A stretch of DNA of 41,082 bases from Phocaeicola_A sp963643925 (GTDB taxonomy: Bacteria; Bacteroidota; Bacteroidia; Bacteroidales; Bacteroidaceae). The stretch is from assembly GCA_963643925.1 (NCBI GenBank), contig CAVINS010000029.1:1-41082 (forward strand), in the 5' to 3' direction. Shown in pieces: positions 21,501 through 30,584 of the stretch. Under the pieces are notes generated by a model. The model was not told the DNA's origin and searched no databases. It saw only the letters and a list, made by a program, of their open reading frames with translations. Each line of letters opens with the position of its first letter. Position 1 is the stretch's first letter. The position numbers were made by a program, and so were the translations under genes.

Positions 21501-23969
21501 ATGAAAAAAAATAGATTCAACGTACAGGAAGAACTTCTTGACGATAACGGCAACACTTTCTCGGTCATTGCCGACTACGAAGGAAACGCCGAAAGTCTGT
21601 TTGATCAGGAAGTAGACAACCACTTGCCTATCCTCCCGTTGCGCAATATGGTGTTGTTCCCCGGCGTAATGATGCCGGTAAACGTCGGACGCGACTCCTC
21701 ACTAGAACTCCTCAACGACGCGCTGAAGCATGACCAACTCATTGGTGCTATGAGTCAGTACAATCCCAAGGTGGAGCATCCCCTCAAGGAAGACCTCATT
21801 CCGGTAGGCGTAGTAGCCAAAGTGATGCGAGTCTTCGAGATGCCCGACCATACGACTACAGCCATAATCCAGGGAATACGAAGATTCAGACTGATTAATT
21901 TGTTGGATACAGACAAGAAGTATATGTCAGGCGAAATCGTCGTCCTGTCCGAGCAATTGCCGGAGAAGGATGACAAAGAGTTCGATATACTGACAGACAC
22001 TTGCCGGAATTTGGCCACGAAGATCTTACAGACAGGAAACCCGTCGGTGGACACATCGTTTGCCGTGAAGAACATCACCAACCGCGTGTTCCTCGTCAAC
22101 TTCATCTGCTCCAATTTCCCCTTCTCCAACGATGAAAGAGAGTCGCTGCTGAATATGCCTTCATTAAAAGATAGGGCATACTACCTGACAAGCTTGTTGC
22201 GCAAACTCCTCCAGTTGGAACAGCTGAAAGAGAACATCATCCGACGTACACGCGAGGACATCAACCAGCAACAGAGGGAATACTTCCTGCAGCAACAAAT
22301 CAAAAATATACAGGACGAACTGGGCGGCACTCCTGCGGAGCAGGATATCGACGAGCTGATTGACGAGGGCGGCAAGAAGAAATGGAACGACGAGGTGCGC
22401 GCCATATTCATTAAGGAGGTGGACCGCCTTGAACGCATGAACCCGCAGACTCCGGAATACAACGTGCAGCTCAACTACCTGAACGCATTGCTCAACCTGC
22501 CATGGGGCGAATACACCGTTGACAATCTGAAGATAGACAATGCTGAGAAGGTACTCAACAAGGACCACTACGGATTGGAAAAAGTGAAGGAACGCATCCT
22601 GGAACATCTGGCCGTGCTGAAGCTGAGAGGCGACCAGAAAGCGCCCATCCTCTGCCTCTACGGCCCTCCGGGTGTGGGCAAGACCTCGCTCGGAAAGTCC
22701 ATCGCCACAGCGCTGAAGCGAAAATACGTCCGCATCTCGCTAGGCGGACTCCACGACGAGGCGGAGATCAGAGGACACCGCCGTACCTACATCGGCGCCA
22801 TGCCTGGACGCATCCTCAAAGGTCTGATGAAAGCGAACTCATCAAATCCCGTGTTCATCCTCGACGAGATTGACAAGGTGACGCAGAACACCGTGAACGG
22901 CGACCCTTCTTCGGCACTGCTGGAGGTGCTCGACCCCGAACAGAACAATGCGTTCCACGACAACTATATTGACCTCGACTATGACCTCTCGAGGGTGATG
23001 TTCATCGCCACAGCAAACGACCTGAACACCATCCCCAGCCCCTTGCTCGACCGCATGGAGCTGATAGAGGTGAGCGGATACATCACCGAGGAAAAGGTGG
23101 AGATAGCCTACAAACACCTCGTGCCGAAGGTGGCAAAGGAGATGGGACTCGACAAGGCGAAAATAAAGATCTCGAGACCCGCGCTGGAGATGATCGTGGA
23201 GTCGTACACCCGCGAGTCGGGCGTGCGTCAACTGGAAAAGAAGATTGAGAAGGTATACCGCAAGATAGCCCGCTTCTACGCCGAGCACATGTATTACCCT
23301 GTGACGAAAGAGGTGAAGCCCGCCGACCTGAAGGAGCTGTTGGGCATGCCGGAATACACACGCGACAAATACCAGGGCAACGAATATGCCGGCGTGGTGA
23401 CAGGCTTGGCATGGACTGCCGTCGGGGGCGAGATACTGTTTGTAGAGACAAGCCTGAGCAAGGGCAAGGGCAGCAAACTGACGCTGACCGGCAACCTGGG
23501 CGACGTGATGAAGGAGTCGGCTATGCTGGCGCTGGAATACATCAAGGCACACGCCTCGATGCTCGAGCTGAAGCCCGAGGTGTTCGACAACTGGAACATA
23601 CACATCCACGTGCCCGAAGGCGCCATCCCCAAGGACGGACCGTCGGCAGGCATCACCATGGCCACTTCGCTGGCTTCGGCGCTCACCCAACGCAAGGTGA
23701 AACCCAACCTGGCAATGACAGGCGAGATCACACTACGCGGCAAAGTGCTGCCCGTGGGCGGCATAAAGGAGAAGATTCTCGCAGCCAAACGCGCCGGCAT
23801 AAAGGACATCATCATGAGCACGGAGAACCAGAAGAACATCGAGGAAATTCCGGAGATATACTTGAAGGGTCTCGCCTTCCACTACGTGAACGACGTGAAA
23901 GAAGTCTTCGACTTGGCCCTGATGGACGAAAAGGTAGCCGATGCTATAGACGTAAACGCTGGATTATGA
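21501..23969 (+). CDS. lon: ATP-dependent protease Lon
   Basis: An 822-residue cytosolic AAA+ serine protease degrading misfolded and regulatory proteins. Order: N-terminal substrate-binding LAN domain (LPILPLRNMVLFPGVMMPV), long coiled coil (EDINQQQREYFLQQQIKNIQ), AAA+ module with Walker A GPPGVGKT, Walker B VFILDEIDK and sensor motifs, then the C-terminal protease with catalytic Ser in KDGPSAG and Lys in GGIKEKILAAKRAG. Length and all motifs are intact. It overlaps tgt by four bases (ATGA) and heads a lon-tgt-lptG/F-like operon. A hydrophilic N-terminal extension of about 30 residues precedes the LAN domain. Confidence 0.97.
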   Translation: MKKNRFNVQEELLDDNGNTFSVIADYEGNAESLFDQEVDNHLPILPLRNMVLFPGVMMPVNVGRDSSLELLNDALKHDQLIGAMSQYNPKVEHPLKEDLIPVGVVAKVMRVFEMPDHTTTAIIQGIRRFRLINLLDTDKKYMSGEIVVLSEQLPEKDDKEFDILTDTCRNLATKILQTGNPSVDTSFAVKNITNRVFLVNFICSNFPFSNDERESLLNMPSLKDRAYYLTSLLRKLLQLEQLKENIIRRTREDINQQQREYFLQQQIKNIQDELGGTPAEQDIDELIDEGGKKKWNDEVRAIFIKEVDRLERMNPQTPEYNVQLNYLNALLNLPWGEYTVDNLKIDNAEKVLNKDHYGLEKVKERILEHLAVLKLRGDQKAPILCLYGPPGVGKTSLGKSIATALKRKYVRISLGGLHDEAEIRGHRRTYIGAMPGRILKGLMKANSSNPVFILDEIDKVTQNTVNGDPSSALLEVLDPEQNNAFHDNYIDLDYDLSRVMFIATANDLNTIPSPLLDRMELIEVSGYITEEKVEIAYKHLVPKVAKEMGLDKAKIKISRPALEMIVESYTRESGVRQLEKKIEKVYRKIARFYAEHMYYPVTKEVKPADLKELLGMPEYTRDKYQGNEYAGVVTGLAWTAVGGEILFVETSLSKGKGSKLTLTGNLGDVMKESAMLALEYIKAHASMLELKPEVFDNWNIHIHVPEGAIPKDGPSAGITMATSLASALTQRKVKPNLAMTGEITLRGKVLPVGGIKEKILAAKRAGIKDIIMSTENQKNIEEIPEIYLKGLAFHYVNDVKEVFDLALMDEKVADAIDVNAGL

Positions 23970-25096
23970 CATTTGAACTGCAATACACCGATTCGAAGAG
24001 CGACGCCCGAGCCGGACTCATCACCACGGACCACGGACAGATAGAGACCCCTATCTTCATGCCCGTAGGCACGGTGGGCTCTGTGAAAGGCGTGCAGCTG
24101 TGGGAACTGAAAGACGACATCAAGGCCCAGATTATCCTGGGCAACACCTACCACCTCTATCTGCGCCCCGGGCTAGAGATACTGGAGAAGGCAGGCGGAC
24201 TGCATAAGTTTAACGGCTTCGACCGCCCGATGCTGACCGACAGCGGTGGATTCCAGGTCTTCTCGCTGTCCGGCATCCGCAAGCTGAAGGAAGAAGGAGC
24301 CGAGTTCCGCTCCCACATCGACGGCTCGAAACACTTCTTCACCCCCGAAAAGGTGGTGGACATAGAGCGCACCATCGGAGCCGACATCATGATGGCTTTC
24401 GACGAGTGCTGCCCCGGAACAGCGGACTACGACTATGCCAAACGCTCGCTCGGACTGACTCACCGCTGGCTCGACCGCTGTGTGAAGCGCTACCGCGAGA
24501 CGGAGCCGAAGTATGGTTACTACCAGTCGCTCTTCCCCATCGTGCAGGGCTGCGTATATCCCGACCTGCGCAAACAGTCGGCCGAGTACGTGGCATCGAA
24601 GGAGTGCGACGGCAACGCCATCGGCGGACTGGCTGTGGGCGAACCGGTGGAGAAGATGTACGAGATGATAGAGCTGGTGAACGACATCCTGCCGAAGGAC
24701 AAACCCCGCTACCTGATGGGCGTAGGCACACCTGCCAACCTGCTCGATGGCATCGAGCGCGGCGTGGACATGTTCGACTGCGTGATGCCTACCCGCAACG
24801 GACGCAACGGCATGCTCTTCACCAAACGAGGCATCATCAACATGCGCAACAAGAAGTGGGAGAACGACTTCTCACCCATCGAGGAAGATGGTGCCTCGTA
24901 CGTCGACACCCTATACTCGAAGGCCTACCTGCGCCACCTGTTCCACGCACAGGAACTGCTGGCCATGCAGATAGCCTCGGTCCACAACCTGGCATTCTAC
25001 CTGTGGCTCGTGGGCGAGGCACGCAAACATATTATCGCGGGCGACTTCAGCACGTGGAAACCGCGTATGCTGGCTGACGTCACCGCACGACTCTAA
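23966..25096 (+). CDS. tgt: tRNA-guanine transglycosylase (Tgt)
   Basis: A 376-residue enzyme exchanging G34 for preQ1 in tRNAs with GUN anticodons, a step of queuosine synthesis. It has the catalytic and substrate signatures LTDSGGFQVFSL, GGLAVGEP, YLMGVGTP and FDCVMPTRNGRNG with the nucleophilic Asp in the FDCVMP segment. The zinc site usually written CxCxxC...H in the C-terminal part is missing: the segment reads EEDGASYVDTLYSKAYLRHL, with no cysteine. I recall the same wording in Bacteroides proteins, so it is probably a clade trait rather than damage. Start at the ATGA overlap with lon, giving an N-terminus (MTFELQYTD) normal for the family. Confidence 0.95.
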   Translation: MTFELQYTDSKSDARAGLITTDHGQIETPIFMPVGTVGSVKGVQLWELKDDIKAQIILGNTYHLYLRPGLEILEKAGGLHKFNGFDRPMLTDSGGFQVFSLSGIRKLKEEGAEFRSHIDGSKHFFTPEKVVDIERTIGADIMMAFDECCPGTADYDYAKRSLGLTHRWLDRCVKRYRETEPKYGYYQSLFPIVQGCVYPDLRKQSAEYVASKECDGNAIGGLAVGEPVEKMYEMIELVNDILPKDKPRYLMGVGTPANLLDGIERGVDMFDCVMPTRNGRNGMLFTKRGIINMRNKKWENDFSPIEEDGASYVDTLYSKAYLRHLFHAQELLAMQIASVHNLAFYLWLVGEARKHIIAGDFSTWKPRMLADVTARL

Positions 25097-25109
25097 TCTG
25101 ACAAAAAAG

Positions 25110-26237
25110 ATGAAGTGGAATAAGTTGACAGAAAAACTCAGTGGGAAACTCGTTACCCGACTCGACCGATACATCATCGCCAAGTTTCTAGGTACATACT
25201 TCTTTGCAATCGCTCTGATCATATCCATCGCCGTAGTGTTCGACATCAACGAGAACCTGGACAAGTTCATGAGCCGAAACGTTCCCGTGAGTGCCATCAT
25301 CTTCGACTATTACCTCAACTTCATACCCTATTACTCTAACCTCTTCAGTCCGCTGTTCGTCTTCATCGCCGTCATTTTCTTCACCTCGAAGTTGGCTGAG
25401 AACTCGGAGATTATCGCCATGTTCTCGTCCGGCGTAAGCTTCAAGCGACTGATGCGGCCCTACATGATTTCGTGTATGTTCATCGCCACCCTCACCTACG
25501 TATTGGGAGCCTACGTGATTCCCGTGGGTAGCGAGACACGGCAGGATTTCGAGAACCAGTACAAGCGGAAGAAGAAGATTCTCAGCGTCTCCAGCGTTCA
25601 GCTGGAGGTGGCCGACGGCGTGATAGCCTACATCGACCGCTACGAAGACATCGGCAAGACGGGATACCGATTCTCGCTGGACAAGTTCGAGGACAAGAAG
25701 CTGGTGTCGCACCTGACCGCCCGCAGCCTGTCCTACGACACGGTGTCGGACAACAAACACCTGTGGAAGATAAAGGATTACATGATACGCGAGTTGAAGG
25801 GCAACCGCGAAATCATCTCCAGCGGCGAACGGATGGACTCCACCATCATGATGCAACCGGACGACCTGCTGATATCGAAAGGCCAGCAGGAGACCATGAC
25901 AAGCCCGCAGCTGCGGACCTACATCGAGCGGCAAAAGCAGCGCGGCTTCGCCAACACCAAGGAGTTCGAGATTGAGTACCACAAACGCATCGCCATGTCG
26001 TTTGCCTCGTTCATCCTGGCCACCATCGGCATGGCTCTCTCGTCGCGCAAGGTGAAGGGCGGCATGGGACTTCACCTGGGCATCGGCTTGGCGCTGAGTT
26101 TCTCGTACATCCTGTTCCAGACTATTTCGGCCACATTTGCCATCAATGCCAACATGCCTCCCATGCTGGCCGTCTGGATTCCCAACATCCTCTATGCCCT
26201 CATTGCCGTCTACCTCTACTGGAAGGCTCCGAAGTAA
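25110..26237 (+). CDS. LptF/LptG-family permease (YjgP/YjgQ)
   Basis: A 375-residue inner-membrane subunit of the lipopolysaccharide export ABC transporter, which lifts LPS from the inner membrane to the Lpt bridge. Three hydrophobic segments in the first 125 residues (LGTYFFAIALIISIAVVF; LFVFIAVIFF; an ISCMFIATLTYVLGAY segment) are followed by a periplasmic jellyroll-like domain (about 130-270) and three more segments at the end (FASFILATIGMALS; LGIGLALSFSYILF; AVWIPNILYALIAVYL). LptF and LptG cannot be separated by eye. It starts 13 bases after tgt and is probably cotranscribed with lon and tgt. Confidence 0.92.
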   Translation: MKWNKLTEKLSGKLVTRLDRYIIAKFLGTYFFAIALIISIAVVFDINENLDKFMSRNVPVSAIIFDYYLNFIPYYSNLFSPLFVFIAVIFFTSKLAENSEIIAMFSSGVSFKRLMRPYMISCMFIATLTYVLGAYVIPVGSETRQDFENQYKRKKKILSVSSVQLEVADGVIAYIDRYEDIGKTGYRFSLDKFEDKKLVSHLTARSLSYDTVSDNKHLWKIKDYMIRELKGNREIISSGERMDSTIMMQPDDLLISKGQQETMTSPQLRTYIERQKQRGFANTKEFEIEYHKRIAMSFASFILATIGMALSSRKVKGGMGLHLGIGLALSFSYILFQTISATFAINANMPPMLAVWIPNILYALIAVYLYWKAPK

Positions 26238-26372
26238 AGCGGATGTCTGCTGACCACACTTCTGTACTATAACAACCGTTTAGTACGAGTTCCAAATGTT
26301 GACAAGTAATTCAGTTGTATGACCGGAAATCTGACAAGCGAAATCAGGATATGAGAGAAAGCTGTGGGGAAC

Positions 26373-26407
26373 AAAAAAAAGAGATTGTCCGCTAGGGGCA
26401 ACCTCTT
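26373..26407 (-). terminator. Rho-independent terminator of the redoxin-like gene
   Basis: On the minus strand AAGAGGTTGCC pairs with GGACAATCTCTT (one G-U pair and one mismatch), followed by eight T. It lies about 95 bases after the redoxin-like stop. Confidence 0.7.
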
Positions 26408-26501
26408 CCTTATTTTGTTGTATTGTTTCCTTGTCAGGAACTTTCACCCCATGAAGCCAACCGGCTCTTCCGGGAATTCCGCTATACCTATATATATCAG
26501 T

Positions 26502-26996
26502 TTAGTTGAGGTATTGCGGAAGCTGCTCTGCCGTCACATTGGTGGCAACTATCACCCCATCGGGGCCAAGCAGATAATTTTTGAAGCCTCTCTTCAAATT
26601 GTACGCTCTGTAGACCGCGGAGGCTTTTCCCAAAGTGTCTACATAGCAATCGGACGAACTCAATCCGTCCATACGCACAGTCTCCTGGAACACCGACGCA
26701 TAAGCGTCGAACGAGACCGAGATCATCTTGACGTTGTAACCCATCCGGTGGATGCCGTTGTGAAGCAACGCATTGCTTACACGCGACTGGGCATCATAAC
26801 CGGCCCAAAAACTCAGCAAAACGTAGTCGCCACTCAAGTCACTCAGCGAGAAAGCCTCTTGGCCGTCGCCTGCTACGATGGTAAACGAGGGAGCCACCTC
26901 ACCTACATTCAGTCCTCGTGTAGCTACGTTTCTGTCTACAAACGATGTCAAGGAACAAAACACAAATACAACAAAAATCCACTTTACACTCTTCAT
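26502..26996 (-). CDS. Exported redoxin-like protein lacking the CXXC motif
   Basis: A 164-residue exported protein with a thioredoxin-like fold of the AhpC/TlpA type: signal peptide (MKSVKWIFVVFVFCSLTSFV), then GEVAPSFTIVAGDG, SLSDLSGDYVLLSFWA, a central MISVSFD strand and a C-terminal KNYLLGPDGVIVATNV. Where TlpA-like proteins have FWASWCGPC, this one has FWAGYDAQSR, so the redox cysteines are absent. The only other cysteine of the mature form is a lone one in SSDCYVD. It cannot be a conventional disulfide reductase; a binding or structural role is more likely. Single-gene unit with its own terminator, between lptG/F and the helicase. Confidence 0.75.
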   Translation of the reverse strand: MKSVKWIFVVFVFCSLTSFVDRNVATRGLNVGEVAPSFTIVAGDGQEAFSLSDLSGDYVLLSFWAGYDAQSRVSNALLHNGIHRMGYNVKMISVSFDAYASVFQETVRMDGLSSSDCYVDTLGKASAVYRAYNLKRGFKNYLLGPDGVIVATNVTAEQLPQYLN

Positions 26997-27243
26997 GTAA
27001 TACGGTTTTTAGTTTATACTATCCGGTAACCGCCTTGTGGCAGTGATTTTCGATACCGGAACATTACTTATCGCCTTCCCGAAACCCTTCCACCTGATAA
27101 TGAAAGTCTTTCCTTCCTCGAAAACCGCCGCAAAGTTAGTCAGTTTTTCCTTATCGGACCAAATATTCCCGCTAAAAATATGTTATTTAGCATATTTTTG
27201 TCCAATCTATCCCTAAATACAAGGCTATATAGGTTTTTTATAG

Positions 27244-27251
27244 TACCTTTG
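27244..27251 (+). promoter_or_regulatory. -7 promoter box of the DEAD-box helicase gene
   Basis: TACCTTTG on the plus strand, about 20 bases before the chosen ATG at 27273. It lies downstream of the longer in-frame ATG at 27180, supporting the shorter protein. Confidence 0.6.
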
Positions 27252-27272
27252 TCTGATGTTAATGAATTAAGA

Positions 27273-28538
27273 ATGGATTTTGCAGAGTTAGATTTAGAAG
27301 ATTGCGTGCTGGATGCGCTGGACGCGATGAATTTCAGAGAGTGCACCCCAGTACAAGAACATACAATTCCCGTGCTGCTCGAGGGTCGGGACCTGATAGG
27401 AGTGGCACAGACAGGCACGGGAAAAACGGCGGCTTACCTGCTGCCAGTACTCAACCAATTAAGTAAAGGCGGCTATCCCGCCGACGCCATCAACTGCGTC
27501 ATCATGTCACCTACCCGCGAACTGGCACAGCAAATAGACCAACAAATGGAGGGATTCTCCTACTTCATGCCCATCTCCAGCGTTGCCATCTACGGCGGCA
27601 ACGATGGCATACGCTACGAGCAGGAGAAGAGGGGCTTGGCACTGGGAGCTGACGTCATCATCGCCACACCGGGCCGACTCATCAGCCACATCAACCTGGG
27701 GAATGTCGACCTCTCCAGAGTGTCGTTCTTCATACTCGACGAGGCGGACCGCATGCTCGACATGGGATTCTACGACGACATCATGCAGATTGTTAAGGCA
27801 TTGCCCAAGGAACGGCAGACTATCATGTTCTCCGCCACCATGCCTGCCAAGATTCAGCAGATGGCACAAAACATCCTCCACGACCCCGTGGAAGTGAAGC
27901 TCGCCGTCTCCAAACCGGCGGAGAAAATCATTCAGACCGCATACATCTGCTATGAACGGCAAAAGTTGGGCATCATCCACGCACTCTTCCATGACAGTGT
28001 GCCCGAGAGGGTCATCATCTTCGCCTCGTCGAAGCTGAAGGTGAAGGATGTCACGCGGGCCCTACAGCGCTTCCACCTGAACGTGGGCGAGATGCACTCC
28101 GACCTCGACCAAAAGCAACGCGACCAGATTATGCACGAGTTCAAGAACGGACGCATCAACATACTGGTAGCCACCGATATCGTGGCGCGCGGCATCGACA
28201 TCGACGACATCCGCTTGGTCATCAACTACGATGTGCCGCACGACAGCGAGGACTATGTGCACCGCATCGGACGTACGGCCCGTGCGAACAACGACGGCTG
28301 CGCCATCACCTTCGTCAGCGAAAAGGAGCAGAACGACTTCAAGATCATAGAGGACTTCCTTGGTAAGGAAATCTATAAGATATCTTTGCCCGAGGGACTC
28401 GGCGAAGCACCGGAGTATGCGCCGCGCTCCACGAAACGCGAGAAGCACCGCGGAGGAGGCAGGCACCAGTCGAACGGCAAGGGTCGTGGCCGTCAGAGGA
28501 AAGGCCCTAAGCCAGAACAAGATAGAAAAAAGAGCTGA
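27273..28538 (+). CDS. DEAD-box RNA helicase, RhlE-like
   Basis: A 421-residue ATP-dependent RNA helicase, probably in ribosome assembly or RNA turnover. The motif order is complete: Q motif (CTPVQEHTIPVLL), AQTGTGKT, PTRELAQQ, TPGRL, DEADRMLD, SAT, then VATDIVARGIDID and HRIGRTAR. The C-terminus is a short basic tail rich in Arg, Lys and Gly (KREKHRGGGRHQSNGKGRGRQ), as in RhlE-type proteins, likely for non-specific RNA contact. Start MDFAELDLEDC fits both the promoter box and the family N-terminus. The HU-SPOR gene follows after 64 bases with its own -7 box. Confidence 0.93.
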   Translation: MDFAELDLEDCVLDALDAMNFRECTPVQEHTIPVLLEGRDLIGVAQTGTGKTAAYLLPVLNQLSKGGYPADAINCVIMSPTRELAQQIDQQMEGFSYFMPISSVAIYGGNDGIRYEQEKRGLALGADVIIATPGRLISHINLGNVDLSRVSFFILDEADRMLDMGFYDDIMQIVKALPKERQTIMFSATMPAKIQQMAQNILHDPVEVKLAVSKPAEKIIQTAYICYERQKLGIIHALFHDSVPERVIIFASSKLKVKDVTRALQRFHLNVGEMHSDLDQKQRDQIMHEFKNGRINILVATDIVARGIDIDDIRLVINYDVPHDSEDYVHRIGRTARANNDGCAITFVSEKEQNDFKIIEDFLGKEIYKISLPEGLGEAPEYAPRSTKREKHRGGGRHQSNGKGRGRQRKGPKPEQDRKKS

Positions 28539-28590
28539 TTCCGGGTATTCTTTTTACCTTCAAAAGGCGGGTAGTTTCCATAAATTTCCC

Positions 28591-28598
28591 TACATTTG
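28591..28598 (+). promoter_or_regulatory. -7 promoter box of the HU-SPOR gene
   Basis: TACATTTG on the plus strand ends only four bases before the ATG at 28603, implying a leaderless or nearly leaderless transcript if used. Confidence 0.5.
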
Positions 28599-28602
28599 CA
28601 GC

Positions 28603-29742
28603 ATGATTGATGTATTGGCACGACATATTAAGGCTTTATTGGCAGAGAACGACTGCGTGATTCTCCCCGAGGTGGGAGGTTTTATGGCGCAGTATGTTCC
28701 CGCTTGCCATATTCCCGAAGAGAATATGTTCATGCCTCCGTGTCGCAAGGTGACCTTCAACACCCAACTCAGCCTAAACGACGGTCTGCTGGTGCAGGCC
28801 TACATGCAGACTTACGACATCAACTACCCCAAGGCCTTGGGCATGATGAACGATGCCATCAACGCCTTGCGAAACCAGTTGGCCCAAGAGGGCGAGGCGA
28901 AGTTGCAAGGCATTGGCACACTGCGTATGACGTTGGATAGTCGTGTGGAGTTCATCCCCGAGGAACAAGAAATCCTCTCCCCTGCCCTCTACGGATTCTC
29001 AGCTTTCGAGATGCTTCCGTTGTCGGAGATTGCGACGAAGAAGGAGCCCACCGTCAGCGAACCCGAGAAGAAGAATTCCGTTGTAATCAGTATCAACCGG
29101 CAGTGGCTCAACACCGCCGTCGCCGCCGTAGTGGCCATCGTACTGTTCTTCGCGTGGTCAGCCCCAGTGGACAATACCTATGTGGAGCCTGAGAATTACG
29201 CATTTCTGGGTGATGTCCGCTTCTTCGACAACATCCGTTCCCAATCGGTAGCCACCTCGCCGGTGCTGACAACTGTACAGAACGAGGCAGTTGTCACAGC
29301 TTCTGCCAAGCAAACGAAGGAGTCTGCCGTCCTGAAAGAGGAGACCATCGCTCCCAAAGACGAGGTTGACGCATCTGATAATCAATCGACTTTGCAAACC
29401 GGGCAAACAACTTATCGAAACGCACAAGCAGAGTCCCACGAGATGAAGTACGACGTGGAGTTGACGACTCAGCCGGAGAAGGCTAAAGAAACAGTCGCAC
29501 CTAAGAGCAACAAACGTTACCATATTATAGTAGCAAGTGCCGCGAACAAGACGGAAGCGGACAAGACGCTGCGTTACTTCGAGTCGCAAGGTCACCCCGA
29601 AGTCTATACCCTTGGGTCGGAAGGGCGGATACGTATCGTGCTGCAATCGTTCGATACCATGCACGAGGCGACGGCCAAATGCAACGAAGTGCGAAACGAA
29701 GAACTCTTCAGCACCGCTTGGGTCTACGTGTCGCGTAACTAA
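28603..29742 (+). CDS. HU-like/SPOR domain inner-membrane protein
   Basis: A 379-residue protein with the Bacteroidetes HU-CCDC81/SPOR layout. The N-terminal HU-like domains (MIDVLARHIKALLAENDCVI; LQGIGTLRMTLDSRVEF) are cytoplasmic. A single membrane segment (AVAAVVAIVLFFAW, about residues 168-184) is followed by a long acidic, low-complexity periplasmic linker and a C-terminal SPOR domain (YHIIVASAANKTEADKTLRY ... FSTAWVYV), which binds denuded peptidoglycan at division sites. I infer a link between an internal partner and the septal wall. The start is fixed by the family N-terminus. The FHA-domain gene follows after 26 bases, so the two are probably cotranscribed. Confidence 0.88.
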   Translation: MIDVLARHIKALLAENDCVILPEVGGFMAQYVPACHIPEENMFMPPCRKVTFNTQLSLNDGLLVQAYMQTYDINYPKALGMMNDAINALRNQLAQEGEAKLQGIGTLRMTLDSRVEFIPEEQEILSPALYGFSAFEMLPLSEIATKKEPTVSEPEKKNSVVISINRQWLNTAVAAVVAIVLFFAWSAPVDNTYVEPENYAFLGDVRFFDNIRSQSVATSPVLTTVQNEAVVTASAKQTKESAVLKEETIAPKDEVDASDNQSTLQTGQTTYRNAQAESHEMKYDVELTTQPEKAKETVAPKSNKRYHIIVASAANKTEADKTLRYFESQGHPEVYTLGSEGRIRIVLQSFDTMHEATAKCNEVRNEELFSTAWVYVSRN

Positions 29743-29768
29743 CATCAATCTTTTTCAGTTTATCCATC

Positions 29769-30305
29769 ATGAAGAGAGTCCTTTGTCCCAAATGTGATAA
29801 CTACATCACGTTTGACGAAACGAAATACACCGAAGGTCAGTCGCTCGTATTCATCTGCGACCAATGCAAGAAGCAGTTCAGCATACGCATCGGCAAGTCG
29901 AAGCTGCGTTCCATCCGCAAGGAAGAGAACCCCGAAGAGGAGATGGAGGAACAGAAGTTCGGCTACCTGACTGTGGTGGAGAATGTGTTCGGTTACCGAC
30001 AAGTGTTGCCACTGCACGAAGGCGACAATGTGATAGGCCGCCGCAGCAAGGGGACAGAGATAGACCTCCCAATCGAGACCTCCGACCCCAGCATGGACCG
30101 CATGCACTGCGTGGTGAACGTGAAGCGCAACAAACGGGGCGAAACGGTTTACACCATTCGCGACAATCCCAGCATCACAGGAACATTTGTGATGAACGAA
30201 ATCCTTGGCGACAAGGACCGCGTGCGCATCGAGGACGGCAGCATCATCACCCTAGGAGCCACCACCCTCATTCTTCACACCGGCAACGAGGAGGATTCCC
30301 TCTGA
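29769..30305 (+). CDS. Zinc-ribbon/FHA domain protein
   Basis: A 178-residue cytosolic protein. The N-terminus is a zinc ribbon with two CxxC knuckles (Cys6/Cys9 in CPKC; Cys30/Cys33 in CDQC), followed by a charged linker (KEENPEEEMEEQ) and an FHA domain (about 75-172) with VIGRRSKGTEIDLPI, a SDPSMDRMHCVV segment and an ITGTFVMNE segment. FHA domains bind phosphothreonine peptides. Here the usual SR.H motif reads MDR.H, so the Ser is missing although Arg and His remain. Cotranscription with the HU-SPOR gene suggests a role near the division or envelope machinery, but that is inference. Function unknown. Confidence 0.85.
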   Translation: MKRVLCPKCDNYITFDETKYTEGQSLVFICDQCKKQFSIRIGKSKLRSIRKEENPEEEMEEQKFGYLTVVENVFGYRQVLPLHEGDNVIGRRSKGTEIDLPIETSDPSMDRMHCVVNVKRNKRGETVYTIRDNPSITGTFVMNEILGDKDRVRIEDGSIITLGATTLILHTGNEEDSL

Positions 30306-30584
30306 CTCCAAATCTCAGATTATAGTAAAAACGGAAGGAGAAGTGAACTGTAAGCGTATGTTTACTAACTGTGAACCTTGCCGACTTCATGACGTATGTA
30401 ATCTCACTCTAATGACGTACGTGAACAGAGTGAGTAAATGTGCGTTGACTACTCCTAATGTCGTACGACAATAAGCTCCCCTTCGGCAGCGAACAAAGCC
30501 CTAGCTAAAACCGGTCTTATTTCCACGCTGAGTTAACGACCAGTTAATGGACAGTTAACAAGTAATTACCTATTATATAAAGTA
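30306..30584. other. Intergenic stretch between convergent genes with short repeats
   Basis: No gene seen. It has ATGACGTAYG-like words at 30389, 30412 and 30458 (spacings 23 and 46), an inverted repeat CTCACTCT/AGAGTGAG (30403-30410 and 30427-30434) around the second word, and three AGTTAAY words exactly 11 bases apart at 30531, 30542 and 30553. Confidence 0.55.

Noticed and set aside
23411..23965. Upstream extension of the tgt frame inside lon
   Set aside because: The extension is low-complexity Arg/Gly-rich translation of lon in another frame; the family N-terminus begins at 23966.
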